Shown here: piece after piece, positions 7,596 through 15,320 of the stretch
Layout of the letters: each line of letters begins with the position of its first letter
Numbering within the stretch: the stretch's first letter is position 1
Assembly: GCA_041594355.1 (NCBI GenBank)
Contig: JBFHMM010000011.1
Coordinates: 1-32,848 of the forward strand
DNA from: JAIUZI01 sp041594355
GTDB lineage: Bacteria > Pseudomonadota > Alphaproteobacteria > Rhodobacterales > Rhodobacteraceae
Direction of reading: 5' to 3'
Length of the DNA stretch: 32,848 nucleotides
Made by a program: the position numbers and the translations under genes
The notes under the pieces: generated by a model
What the model was told of the DNA's origin: nothing
What the model saw: only the letters and a program-made list of their open reading frames with translations
Databases searched by the model: none

Positions 7596-8579
7596 GTGAG
7601 CAATATCCTGGTGACAGGCGGTGCGGGCTACATTGGGTCGCATGCCTGTAAGGCGTTGAAGGCCGCGGGCTACACCCCGGTGACCTTTGACAATCTGGTG
7701 ACCGGCTGGCGGGATGCGGTAAAATTCGGCCCGTTCGAGGAAGGTGAGCTGGTCGACCGGGCGCGGCTGGACGCGGTGTTCGAGCGCTACCAGCCGGCGG
7801 CGGTGATGCATTTCGCAGCACTCAGCCAGGTCGGCGAGGCGATGCGCGAACCGGGCCGTTACTGGCGCAACAACGTCGAGGGGTCGCTGACGCTGATCGA
7901 GGCGGCGGTGGCGGCGGGCTGCAAGCGGTTCGTGTTTTCCTCGACCTGCGCGACGTACGGCGACCATGACAACGTGGTGCTCGACGAGGATACAGTGCAG
8001 CTGCCGCTGAACGCCTATGGCGCCAGCAAGCGCGCGATCGAGGACATGCTGCGCGATTTCGGCGCCTCGGACGGGCTGGAATCGGTGATCTTTCGGTACT
8101 TCAACGTCGCCGGTGCCGACCCCGAGGGAGACATTGGCGAATATCATCGTCCGGAAACGCATCTGGTGCCGTTGATGCTGGATGTGATCGACGGCAAGCG
8201 CGCCGCGCTGACAGTGTTTGGCACCGATTACGACACGCCGGATGGCACGTGTATCCGCGACTATGTGCATGTTTGCGATTTGGTGGATGCGCATGTCCTG
8301 GGGCTGAAGTGGCTGCAGGAGGGCAAGGGGAGCCAGGTGTTCAATCTTGGCACCGGCAGCGGGTTCTCGGTGATGGAGGTGATCGAACAGTCGCGGGCGG
8401 TCACCAACCGCACGGTGCCCTACGAAATTGGCCCTCGTCGTGCTGGTGACGCCACCAAACTGGTCTCCGGTTCAACGCGCGCCACCCGCGATCTGGGCTG
8501 GACACCAAAGAGGTCAACTATGGCACAGATGATTGAAGACGCTTGGAGATGGCACAAAACTGGATCGTACGAGAAATAG
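7596..8579 (+). CDS. galE: UDP-glucose 4-epimerase
   Basis: GalE interconverts UDP-glucose and UDP-galactose (short-chain dehydrogenase fold, NAD-bound, cytoplasmic). The start is GTG 7596; the protein is 327 aa. The dinucleotide motif GGAGYIG is at 8-14, the active-site Ser/Thr region STCATYG at 116-122, and the catalytic Y-x3-K as YGASK at 141-145. FRYFNVAGADPEGDIGE, GTDYDTPDGTCIRDYVHV and the C-terminal PRRAGDATKLV stretch are GalE hallmarks. The 3' end overlaps the next glycosyltransferase reading frame by 47 bases. Confidence 0.95.
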   Translation: MSNILVTGGAGYIGSHACKALKAAGYTPVTFDNLVTGWRDAVKFGPFEEGELVDRARLDAVFERYQPAAVMHFAALSQVGEAMREPGRYWRNNVEGSLTLIEAAVAAGCKRFVFSSTCATYGDHDNVVLDEDTVQLPLNAYGASKRAIEDMLRDFGASDGLESVIFRYFNVAGADPEGDIGEYHRPETHLVPLMLDVIDGKRAALTVFGTDYDTPDGTCIRDYVHVCDLVDAHVLGLKWLQEGKGSQVFNLGTGSGFSVMEVIEQSRAVTNRTVPYEIGPRRAGDATKLVSGSTRATRDLGWTPKRSTMAQMIEDAWRWHKTGSYEK

Positions 8580-9795
8580 CCCGCCACCTGCGCGTCTGCT
8601 GGATCTGACACGGCTGATCAGTCGCGCGGGACGTGTCGCGACCGGGGTGGATCGCGTTGAACTGGCCTATCTTAATTGCCTGATTCAGCGGCCCGAGCCG
8701 CTGTTTGCGGTGGTACGCACGACCCTTGGGTTTGTCCTGCTCGATCACACGGGGGTCAAGTCGGTTCAAAAACGGTTATCGGGCCAGGTCGACTGGGGAT
8801 TGCCTGATCGTTTGTCCAGATTGGCCCGCAGCAAGTCTCCGGAAGTGCGGCGAGCTGAAAGCGACTTGCGCCGGTATGCGCTGGATCGCTGCCTGCCACG
8901 CGGGCTGTTCAAAATGCTGGCCCGACATCTGCCAAAGGGGTCTGCCTATCTGAATGTCGGGCATTCCAACCTGACTGATCGCATGTTTCAAGCGGCTAAA
9001 CATGGGCTGAGCGGCCAGTCTTCGGTCATGATCCACGATGTCATCCCTTTGGAGTTCCCGCAATTTCAGCGGACGGGCACACCCGAAAAGTTTCGACAAA
9101 TGCTCAAGCGCGTTCGCGCGCAGGCCGATTTGGTGATCTATAATACCTCCGACACCAGAGACCGGGCGGAAAGGTTCATGGCACAATGGGGGCCACCACC
9201 GAACGGGATCGTTGCCCATTTGGGCGTTAATGTCCCTGAGACCGCGCCAGAAGCCCTGCCCGCGGGGGTTATCCCGTCTGGTCCGTACTTCGTAACCTTG
9301 GGCACCATCGAGCCGCGTAAGGGACACGACATGCTGTTGGATATCTGGGACGAATTTCCCGCAGACGCTGCCGTCCCGGGCCTGCTGATCTGTGGATCGA
9401 GGGGCTGGAACAATGATTCCGTTTTCGCCAGGCTGGACGTCCTGCCCAAAGGCGGACCGGTCCGCGAGCTTCATGGTTTGGGGGATAGCACGGTTGCCGC
9501 GCTGCTGAAGGGGTCCAACGGCCTGCTTTGTCCAAGTCATACCGAAGGGTTTGGTCTTCCGGCGGCCGAAGCGGCGGCACTGGGAGTTCCAGTGGTTTGT
9601 TCTGATCTTCCAGCATTTCGCGAAGTTCTGGGGGACTATGCAGTTTACGCAGCAGAAACGGACCGTTATCAATGGCGCAACAGAATTCAAAGCCTGATCA
9701 AGGGTCGAGGAGAGCGAGAAAATGCCGACAGAGGCGCGGAATTTGTTGCGCCGACGTGGGCGGATCACTTCAATACCGTCTTAAAGTATACCTGA
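8533..9795 (+). CDS. Glycosyltransferase, GT4-like (group 1)
   Basis: This is a GT-B-fold glycosyltransferase of up to 420 aa. The C-terminal nucleotide-sugar domain shows VTLGTIEPRKGHDMLLDIW (254-272), CPSHTEGFGLPAAEAAALG (333-351) and VPVVCSDLPAFREVLGD; the two Glu of the E-x7-E motif are in EGFGLPAAE. The N-terminal LLDLTRLISRAGRVATGVDR (22-41) is a conserved opening in related roseobacter proteins (from memory). The start is uncertain. An in-frame TGA at 8530-8532 rules out any start before TTG 8533, and no ATG precedes the conserved N-terminus, so a TTG start inside galE is the best fit. The substrate is unknown. Confidence 0.82.
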   Translation: MKTLGDGTKLDRTRNSPPPARLLDLTRLISRAGRVATGVDRVELAYLNCLIQRPEPLFAVVRTTLGFVLLDHTGVKSVQKRLSGQVDWGLPDRLSRLARSKSPEVRRAESDLRRYALDRCLPRGLFKMLARHLPKGSAYLNVGHSNLTDRMFQAAKHGLSGQSSVMIHDVIPLEFPQFQRTGTPEKFRQMLKRVRAQADLVIYNTSDTRDRAERFMAQWGPPPNGIVAHLGVNVPETAPEALPAGVIPSGPYFVTLGTIEPRKGHDMLLDIWDEFPADAAVPGLLICGSRGWNNDSVFARLDVLPKGGPVRELHGLGDSTVAALLKGSNGLLCPSHTEGFGLPAAEAAALGVPVVCSDLPAFREVLGDYAVYAAETDRYQWRNRIQSLIKGRGERENADRGAEFVAPTWADHFNTVLKYT

Positions 9796-9840
9796 TAAGT
9801 GCGGTACAAGCAGGCAGCGAAGGAAATAGGGGGGTAAGGC

Positions 9841-10851
9841 GTGGGCGTATGGCAGTCATACCGCCTGAGGATCCAGCGGAAACGCTGGCGTATTCGCGCG
9901 TTTCGAAAACGGCGCGAATTGCATCCTGTTGCGAACCGCACGTCGCAAATACGTCCCAATGATATCATCGTCTTCTGCACCCAGCGCAACGAACGGACCC
10001 GGCTGCCGTTCTTCCTGAATTACTATCGCGACATGGGTGTCGGACATTTCGTGTTTGTCGACAACGATAGCACGGATGGATCTCTGGATTATCTGTCGGG
10101 TCAACCAGATGTGTCGGTGTGGCACACGCAGGCCAGCTACAAGCGGTCGCGTTTTGGCGTCGATTGGCTGAACTGGCTGCAACGCAAATATGGCGATGGG
10201 CACTGGTGCCTGGTCGTGGATCCGGATGAATTCCTGGTTTACCCGTTCTGCGATACCCGTCCATTGCAGGCACTCACGGATTGGCTGGACGCATCGTCGA
10301 TCAAGTCCTTCAGCGCGATGTTGCTGGACATGTACCCAAAGGGCAGGCTTGACGCTCAGCCCTATGAAGAAGGGCGTGACCCGATCGAGATCGCCTGCTG
10401 GTTTGACAGCGGTAACTATACGCTCAAAAAGAACATGAAGTTCGGCAATTTGTGGATTCAGGGCGGCCCGCGCAGCCGTGTATTCTTTCGTGATATGCCT
10501 GCGAAGGCTCCGGCTTTGAACAAGATTCCATTGGTGAAATGGGACAAGAAATACACTTACGTCAGTTCCACCCACATGTTGCTGCCACGCGGGCTGAATC
10601 AGGTTTACGACGAATGGGGTGGCGAAAAGGCGAGCGGTGTGCTTCTACATGCCAAGTTTTTGGATACCTTTTCTGCCAAGGCGAAAGAGGAGCTGGAACG
10701 TAAACAGCACTACTCCGCGTCCGTCGAATACCGCGCCTATGCCGAAAGTCTGAAAGATGATCCCGAGCTTTGGTGTAAATGGTCGGAAAAATACATAAAC
10801 TGGCGACAGCTTGAAATCCTCGGGCTGATGTCGAAAGGAAACTGGGCGTGA
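9841..10851 (+). CDS. Glycosyltransferase family 2-like protein (PF13704 type)
   Basis: The protein is 336 aa from GTG 9841. The segment IIVFCTQRNERTRLPFFLNY (42-61), then GVGHFVFVDNDSTDGSLDYL (67-86) and CLVVDPDEFLVYP (123-135), follows the Glyco_tranf_2_4 pattern: an RNE motif, a DNDSxDG motif, and a DPDEF metal-binding motif. There is no signal peptide or membrane span, so it is likely cytoplasmic. The N-terminal 35 residues are very basic. It lies 45 bases after the previous glycosyltransferase and its stop overlaps the start of the GT14-like gene by four bases. The sugar specificity is not evident. Confidence 0.82.
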   Translation: MGVWQSYRLRIQRKRWRIRAFRKRRELHPVANRTSQIRPNDIIVFCTQRNERTRLPFFLNYYRDMGVGHFVFVDNDSTDGSLDYLSGQPDVSVWHTQASYKRSRFGVDWLNWLQRKYGDGHWCLVVDPDEFLVYPFCDTRPLQALTDWLDASSIKSFSAMLLDMYPKGRLDAQPYEEGRDPIEIACWFDSGNYTLKKNMKFGNLWIQGGPRSRVFFRDMPAKAPALNKIPLVKWDKKYTYVSSTHMLLPRGLNQVYDEWGGEKASGVLLHAKFLDTFSAKAKEELERKQHYSASVEYRAYAESLKDDPELWCKWSEKYINWRQLEILGLMSKGNWA

Positions 10852-12545
10852 CGGTTGGGATTGTCATGCTGGTCCATACCGCTCTGAACCGGGCCGAGCA
10901 GGTTGCCCGGCACTGGACGGCGGCGGGTTGCCCGGTGGTCATTCATGTCGACCGGAGTGTACCGCGGCGCGTCTATAACCGCTTCAAGTCCGCCATCGCA
11001 CACAACCGCATGATCCGTTTCAGCGAGCGCCATCGCTGCGAGTGGGGCACCTGGGGTATCGTGGCTGCGTCGCAATCCGCATCGGAAATGATGTTGGCGA
11101 GTTTTCCGGATGTCAGCCATGTTTACCTTGCTTCAGGCTCCTGTCTGCCGCTGCGCCCGGTACAGGAGCTGATCGACTATCTGGCGGCCCGCCCGCGCAC
11201 CGATTTCATCGAAAGCGCAACAACTGCAGACGTGCCATGGACCGTTGGCGGCCTTGATAGCGAACGGTTCACCCTACGGTTTCCCTTTTCATGGAAAAAG
11301 AACCGTTATCTGTTCGATAAATACGTCGACCTGCAAAGACGGATTGGGTTCAAGCGAAAGATCCCGTCCGGATTGGTGCCGCACATGGGCAGCCAGTGGT
11401 GGTGTCTGACTCGCCAGACCCTGTCCGCCATCCTGCAAGACCCGGAGCGCGAAACCTATGACCGCTATTTCAAGAAGGTATGGATTCCGGACGAAAGTTA
11501 TTACCAGACCCTGGCAAGGCTGTATTCGACCAATATCGAAAGCCGGTCGCTGACGCTAAGCAAGTTCGACTTTCAGGGTAAGCCGCATATTTTTTATGAT
11601 GACCATCTTCAGCTGCTGCGAAGGTCCGATTGTTTCGTTGCGCGCAAAATCTGGCCGCGGGCCGAACGCTTGTATCAGGCATTCTTAGCCGATGGTGCCG
11701 GTGCGATGAACAAGACCGAACCGAACCCTGGCAAGATCGACCGGATTTTCGCCAAGGCAGTGGAGCGGAGAACACGCGGCCGACCTGGTTTGTACATGCA
11801 AAGCCGATACCCCAATGCCGGTTGGGAAAATGGTCTGACCTCGAACCCATATTCTGTCTTTCAGGGATTTTCAGAGCTCTTTGAGAATTTCGAGCCATGG
11901 CTGGCCAAGGTCACCGGCGCGCGGGTCCATGGCCACATCTTTGCCCCTGACAGGGTCGAATTTGCAGGCGGTCAGACACTGATTAACGGCGCGCTCTGTG
12001 ACAGCGCGGCGAAGCGCGATTATGCGCCAGAAGCCTTTTTGACCAGTTTGATATGGAGTACCCGCGGTGAGCGGCAGTGTTTTCAATTCGGCCCGGGCGA
12101 CAACCAGGACATCAACTGGTTCATAGCGCGCGACCCGAATGCGCAGATATCCGTGATTTCTGGCACCTGGGCGGTACCGCTTTTCCGGTCAAACCGAAAC
12201 TTCGCGGATCTTCGCAAAGAGGCCGCCGAGCTGCAACGGATCGAAAGTAGTCACCTGGATGTTTTGCGATCCACACATACCAAAGCCCGGATACGGATCT
12301 GGACAATGGCCGAGTTTGTCGAGGCGCCGATGGAACCGATCCAGACCATTATTGATGAAATCGGTCCTCCCGGTCAGCGCCACCTGGCAGAAGCACCGAC
12401 GATGGCCAACCTCGAAGGTTTCGGGCAGTTTTTGCAGAACCTCAAGAATCAGGGAATGCACCCCTATCTGATGGGTGATTTCCCGGTGGAACAAGGACCG
12501 GTCAAGATGCCAAAGCCCACGCGCAAACCCTATTTGGTGCGATAG
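10848..12545 (+). CDS. Core-2/I-branching-type (GT14) glycosyltransferase with long extra C-terminal domain
   Basis: The protein is 565 aa from GTG 10848. The first 270 residues resemble beta-1,6-N-acetylglucosaminyl/xylosyltransferases of GT14: VGIVMLVHTALNR at the N-terminus, CEWGTWGIVAASQSASEMML (64-83), HVYLASGSCLPLRPV (91-105), HMGSQWWCLTRQTL (179-192) and IPDESYYQTLARLY (213-226). The remaining 290 residues, with SRYPNAGWENGLTSNPYSV and QFGPGDNQDINWFIARDPN, match no domain I can name with certainty; I recall a DUF5928-type region in roseobacter proteins of this kind. No signal peptide. It is coupled to the preceding gene by a four-base overlap and lies six bases before the sulfotransferase gene. 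Linkage specificity is inference only. Confidence 0.78.
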   Translation: MTVGIVMLVHTALNRAEQVARHWTAAGCPVVIHVDRSVPRRVYNRFKSAIAHNRMIRFSERHRCEWGTWGIVAASQSASEMMLASFPDVSHVYLASGSCLPLRPVQELIDYLAARPRTDFIESATTADVPWTVGGLDSERFTLRFPFSWKKNRYLFDKYVDLQRRIGFKRKIPSGLVPHMGSQWWCLTRQTLSAILQDPERETYDRYFKKVWIPDESYYQTLARLYSTNIESRSLTLSKFDFQGKPHIFYDDHLQLLRRSDCFVARKIWPRAERLYQAFLADGAGAMNKTEPNPGKIDRIFAKAVERRTRGRPGLYMQSRYPNAGWENGLTSNPYSVFQGFSELFENFEPWLAKVTGARVHGHIFAPDRVEFAGGQTLINGALCDSAAKRDYAPEAFLTSLIWSTRGERQCFQFGPGDNQDINWFIARDPNAQISVISGTWAVPLFRSNRNFADLRKEAAELQRIESSHLDVLRSTHTKARIRIWTMAEFVEAPMEPIQTIIDEIGPPGQRHLAEAPTMANLEGFGQFLQNLKNQGMHPYLMGDFPVEQGPVKMPKPTRKPYLVR

Positions 12546-12551
12546 AACTGA

Positions 12552-13985
12552 ATGACCGCGCCTTTCGACTACTTCATCATGTTTGCGGAAATGCGAACTG
12601 GATCCAATTTTCTGGAAACGAACCTGAACGCGCTGGACGGTGTGACCTGCCACGGCGAAGCGTTCAATCCGCATTTTATCGGCTATCCGAACAAGTCCGA
12701 GATCCTAGGTGTGACCCAGGCCGAACGCGAGGCCGATCCGTCCCGACTGATCCGTGCGATCCGCGACCAGACAGGGGTTCTGGGCGGGTTCCGGTATTTC
12801 CACGACCATGACCCACGAGTTCTGGAACTGGCCTTGGAAGATCCGCGTTGTGCCAAGATCATCCTGACCCGCAATCCACTGGATAGCTACGTATCGTGGA
12901 AGATTGCCCAGACCACAGGTCAATGGAAACTGACGGACGTCAAACGCCGGAAAGAGGCCAAGGCACGTTTTGACCCGGACGAATTTTCCACCCACGTGGA
13001 GGCGTTGCAGGATTTTCAGGTTCTGCTGCTGAACCAGCTGCAACACAGTGGGCAAACGGCGTTCTACGTCGCTTACGAAGATTTGCAGGACCTACAGATG
13101 ATGAACGGGCTGGCCAAATGGTTGGGCGTACCCGCGCGGCTGGACTCGCTGGATCAGAAGTTGAAACGGCAAAACCCCAGCCCCGTAATCTCAAAGGTGT
13201 CTAACGTTGATGAGATGATCGATTCGCTGAGCGGTCTGGACCGGTTCAACCTATCCCGGACCCCAAATTTCGAACCTCGGCGGGGCGCCGCAGTGCCCAG
13301 TTATGCGGCCTGCGCCAATGCTCCGTTGCTTTTCCTGCCAATAAATGGAGGCCCCGAGGAAAACGTCATGCGCTGGATGGCTGCCCTAGACGGTGTGGAT
13401 ACGAGCCGGTTGCAGACCCGGATGAATCAAAAGCAGTTGCGCAAATGGAAACGGACGCACCCCGGTCACCGCAGCTTTACCGTGTTGCGTCACCCCTTGG
13501 AGCGCGCGCACACTGTGTTCTGCAACCGAATTCTGACGACCCGGCGGGGCAGCTATCTGCAAATCCGTGAGACGCTGCGCAAACAATTCAAGCTGCCAGT
13601 GCCAAAATCGGAGCCCGACAACCGTTTTTCGCGGGCAGATCATCGTGCCGCGTTTGTTGCCTTCATGGAGTTTGTTCGCATGAACCTGGCCGGGCAAACC
13701 GGCGTCCGCGTCGATGGGGCGTGGTGCACACAAAGCCAGACGCTGGCCAGTTTTACCGATTTTGCACCACCTGATCACGTCCTGCGCGAGGATGAAGCGG
13801 CCGGACTTCTGGCCCAAATGGCCGGAGTGCTTGGCTATTCAGATCCGCCTGTATTGACCGCGGTGACCGAGGATACCCCGTATGCGCTCGCCGACATCTA
13901 TGACGCCGAACTGGAATCGCTGGCGGCAGATGTGTACCAGCGTGATTATGTTATGTTTGGGTTTTCTGGATGGCGCGCCGCCTGA
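12552..13985 (+). CDS. Sulfotransferase with two sulfotransferase-like halves
   Basis: This 477-aa protein probably transfers sulfate from PAPS to a carbohydrate. The N-terminal half has a NodH/Stf0-like PAPS 5'-phosphosulfate loop (AEMRTGSNFLETNLNAL, 12-28), CHGEAFNP (33-40) and a 3'-phosphate motif IILTRNPLDSYVSWKIAQ (103-120). The C-terminal half contains a second motif, RSFTVLRHPLERAHTVFCNR (307-326), similar to the VRDPLERxxSxF motif of carbohydrate sulfotransferases (Sulfotransfer_2 type). Its expected PAPS loop is not obvious; PLLFLPINGGPEENVMRWM (258-276) is the candidate position. It closes the glycan gene series, with cysQ at the other end. The stop lies inside a perfect palindrome shared with convergent ptsN. 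Confidence 0.8.
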   Translation: MTAPFDYFIMFAEMRTGSNFLETNLNALDGVTCHGEAFNPHFIGYPNKSEILGVTQAEREADPSRLIRAIRDQTGVLGGFRYFHDHDPRVLELALEDPRCAKIILTRNPLDSYVSWKIAQTTGQWKLTDVKRRKEAKARFDPDEFSTHVEALQDFQVLLLNQLQHSGQTAFYVAYEDLQDLQMMNGLAKWLGVPARLDSLDQKLKRQNPSPVISKVSNVDEMIDSLSGLDRFNLSRTPNFEPRRGAAVPSYAACANAPLLFLPINGGPEENVMRWMAALDGVDTSRLQTRMNQKQLRKWKRTHPGHRSFTVLRHPLERAHTVFCNRILTTRRGSYLQIRETLRKQFKLPVPKSEPDNRFSRADHRAAFVAFMEFVRMNLAGQTGVRVDGAWCTQSQTLASFTDFAPPDHVLREDEAAGLLAQMAGVLGYSDPPVLTAVTEDTPYALADIYDAELESLAADVYQRDYVMFGFSGWRAA

Positions 13986-13999
13986 CCGGTCAGGCGGCG
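13976..13999. terminator. Perfect 24-bp palindrome, probable bidirectional terminator
   Basis: The left half CGCCGCCTGACC is followed without interruption by its exact reverse complement GGTCAGGCGGCG. The palindrome spans the stop codons of both convergent genes (TGA at 13983-13985 for the sulfotransferase, TCA at 13990-13992 for ptsN), which are only four bases apart. As RNA it would fold into a GC-rich stem of about ten pairs with a four-base loop from either strand. No U-tract follows on either side, so intrinsic termination is uncertain. Confidence 0.6.
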
Positions 14000-14451
14000 A
14001 GTGATCTCGCCTCGGTCAGGATCGTGTAAAGCGTGGCGGGATCAAGGTTTGCACGCAGCTTCGAACACAACGACGGTTCCCTCAGTGTCCTTGAAACCAG
14101 CGCCAGCGCTTTGAGGTGTTCGACGCCCGCTTGCTCGGGTGCAAACAACGCGAATGCGATATCGACAGGCTGCCGGTCCACTGCCCCAAAATCGATCGGA
14201 GTTTCCAGCATGACGAATAGGCCGACCACGCGATCCAATGAGTCTAGTCTGGCGTGGGGCAGGGCGACGCCGTGGCCCACGCCAGTTGGGCCAAGGCTTT
14301 CGCGTTCCATCAATGCTTCGACCGTGGTCGATGCATCCAACCCGTAAGCGGAATGTGCAATGTCCCCGATTTCCTGGAACAAACGTTTCTTGCTCGAAGC
14401 TGCGGAAAATACCTTCACGGCCTCAGGCTTGAGGATCTTCGAAAGTTCCAT
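13990..14451 (-). CDS. ptsN: PTS IIA-like nitrogen regulatory protein PtsN
   Basis: PtsN (EIIA-Ntr) is the terminal phospho-acceptor of the nitrogen phosphotransferase chain and regulates K+ uptake, sensor kinases and carbon/nitrogen balance by protein contact. The protein is 153 aa, the usual length. The start is ATG 14451 (MELSKILKPEAVKVF) with GGAG nine bases upstream; the in-frame extension to 14478 is unconserved. The phosphorylated His is in GVGHGVALPHARLDS (His66). FVMLETPIDFGAVDRQPVDI and FAPEQAGVEHLKALALVSR are family-typical. It follows hpf by 57 bases, the usual hpf-ptsN order. Confidence 0.93.
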   Translation of the reverse strand: MELSKILKPEAVKVFSAASSKKRLFQEIGDIAHSAYGLDASTTVEALMERESLGPTGVGHGVALPHARLDSLDRVVGLFVMLETPIDFGAVDRQPVDIAFALFAPEQAGVEHLKALALVSRTLREPSLCSKLRANLDPATLYTILTEARSLAA

Positions 14452-14508
14452 CGACGCTTGCTCCGCTCTTGTGCCCACCTTGTGACACGCCGGGTGTTAA
14501 TACCGTGT

Positions 14509-15072
14509 TTACGGATCTATCCAGCCGATGTTGCCGTCTTCGCGGCGGTACACGACATTCAACCCGTCTTTACCTTCATTCCGGAAAACCAGCACTGGCG
14601 CACCAGCCAGCTCCATCTGCATCACGGCCTCACCGACGGAGAGTGACGGAATCTTGGTTTCCATCTCGGCCACAATAATCGGCTGCAGAGATTCAGGTTC
14701 TGCGTTTTCGTGCTGTTCTTCCGACGCGAGGATATAAGAGGACGCGCCGTAGAGTTCAACCGGTTCCGCACGGTCACGATGATGGTCTTTCAGGCGCCGT
14801 TTGTAGCGCCTGAGTTGTGTTTCCATCTTGTCGCAGCACGCGTCAAAAGCGGCATAGATTTCATGGGCATGCGCTTTGGCAGTGGCGGTCAGACCGGTCG
14901 ACAGGTGGACGGTTGCCTCGCACACATACTCGTGTGCGGAGCGGGAAAAGATGACATTAGCATCGGTTGGACGCTCGGCATATTTCTTGACGACTTCGTT
15001 CAGTTCTGTTTCGACGTGAGTCTGAAGGGCGGTTCCTATGTCGATCTGTTTTCCGCTGATTTGGTAACGCAT
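14509..15072 (-). CDS. hpf: Ribosome hibernation-promoting factor, long form
   Basis: HPF binds the 30S decoding region and, in the long form, dimerises ribosomes into 100S particles in stationary phase. The protein is 187 aa, long-form size. The start is ATG 15072 (MRYQISGKQIDIG) with GGAGAG immediately upstream. The N-terminal S30AE domain runs to about residue 110 (ALQTHVETELNEVVKKYAER; YAAFDACCDKMETQLRRYKR, then RLKDHH). The C-terminal dimerisation domain ends PVLVFRNEGKDGLNVVYRRE, then DGNIGWIDP, as in other long HPFs. It is separated from lptB by 248 bases, so probably has its own promoter. Confidence 0.92.
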   Translation of the reverse strand: MRYQISGKQIDIGTALQTHVETELNEVVKKYAERPTDANVIFSRSAHEYVCEATVHLSTGLTATAKAHAHEIYAAFDACCDKMETQLRRYKRRLKDHHRDRAEPVELYGASSYILASEEQHENAEPESLQPIIVAEMETKIPSLSVGEAVMQMELAGAPVLVFRNEGKDGLNVVYRREDGNIGWIDP

Positions 15073-15166
15073 GTGCTCTCCTTCACGATAGTCACCCGAT
15101 AAGACCGGATCTCCGGCTGCGTTCAGTTTCGGGTGTTGGGGAATGGCGACAGTTCGGGTTGTGGCT

Positions 15167-15193
15167 GTCCGGGCCTTGCACCGAAGGCCGGAC
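15167..15193 (-). terminator. Hairpin between lptB and hpf, possible terminator
   Basis: Plus strand GTCCGG-g-CCTT, a short loop, then AAGG-CCGGAC gives a ten-pair stem with one bulged G and a loop of about six bases. It lies in the 248-base gap between the lptB stop (15321) and the hpf start (15072), where an end for lptCAB transcripts would be expected. No U-run follows on the minus strand, so it may instead be an RNA-processing or attenuation structure. Confidence 0.35.
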
Positions 15194-15320
15194 CTGTAAC
15201 TGCATCGAACTGCACGTTTGCCATGTCTCCATTGAGGCCCCGCGCGGCCCAAGAGTCAACGTGCGGAAGCATCGAAATACTCAAAAACAAACCTGTATCA
15301 GTTTCCATATTGCCGCAGGG

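Noticed and set aside
8776..9768. 330-residue minus-strand open frame opposite the GT4-like gene
   Set aside because: The plus-strand frame carries clear glycosyltransferase motifs; the antisense product has none.
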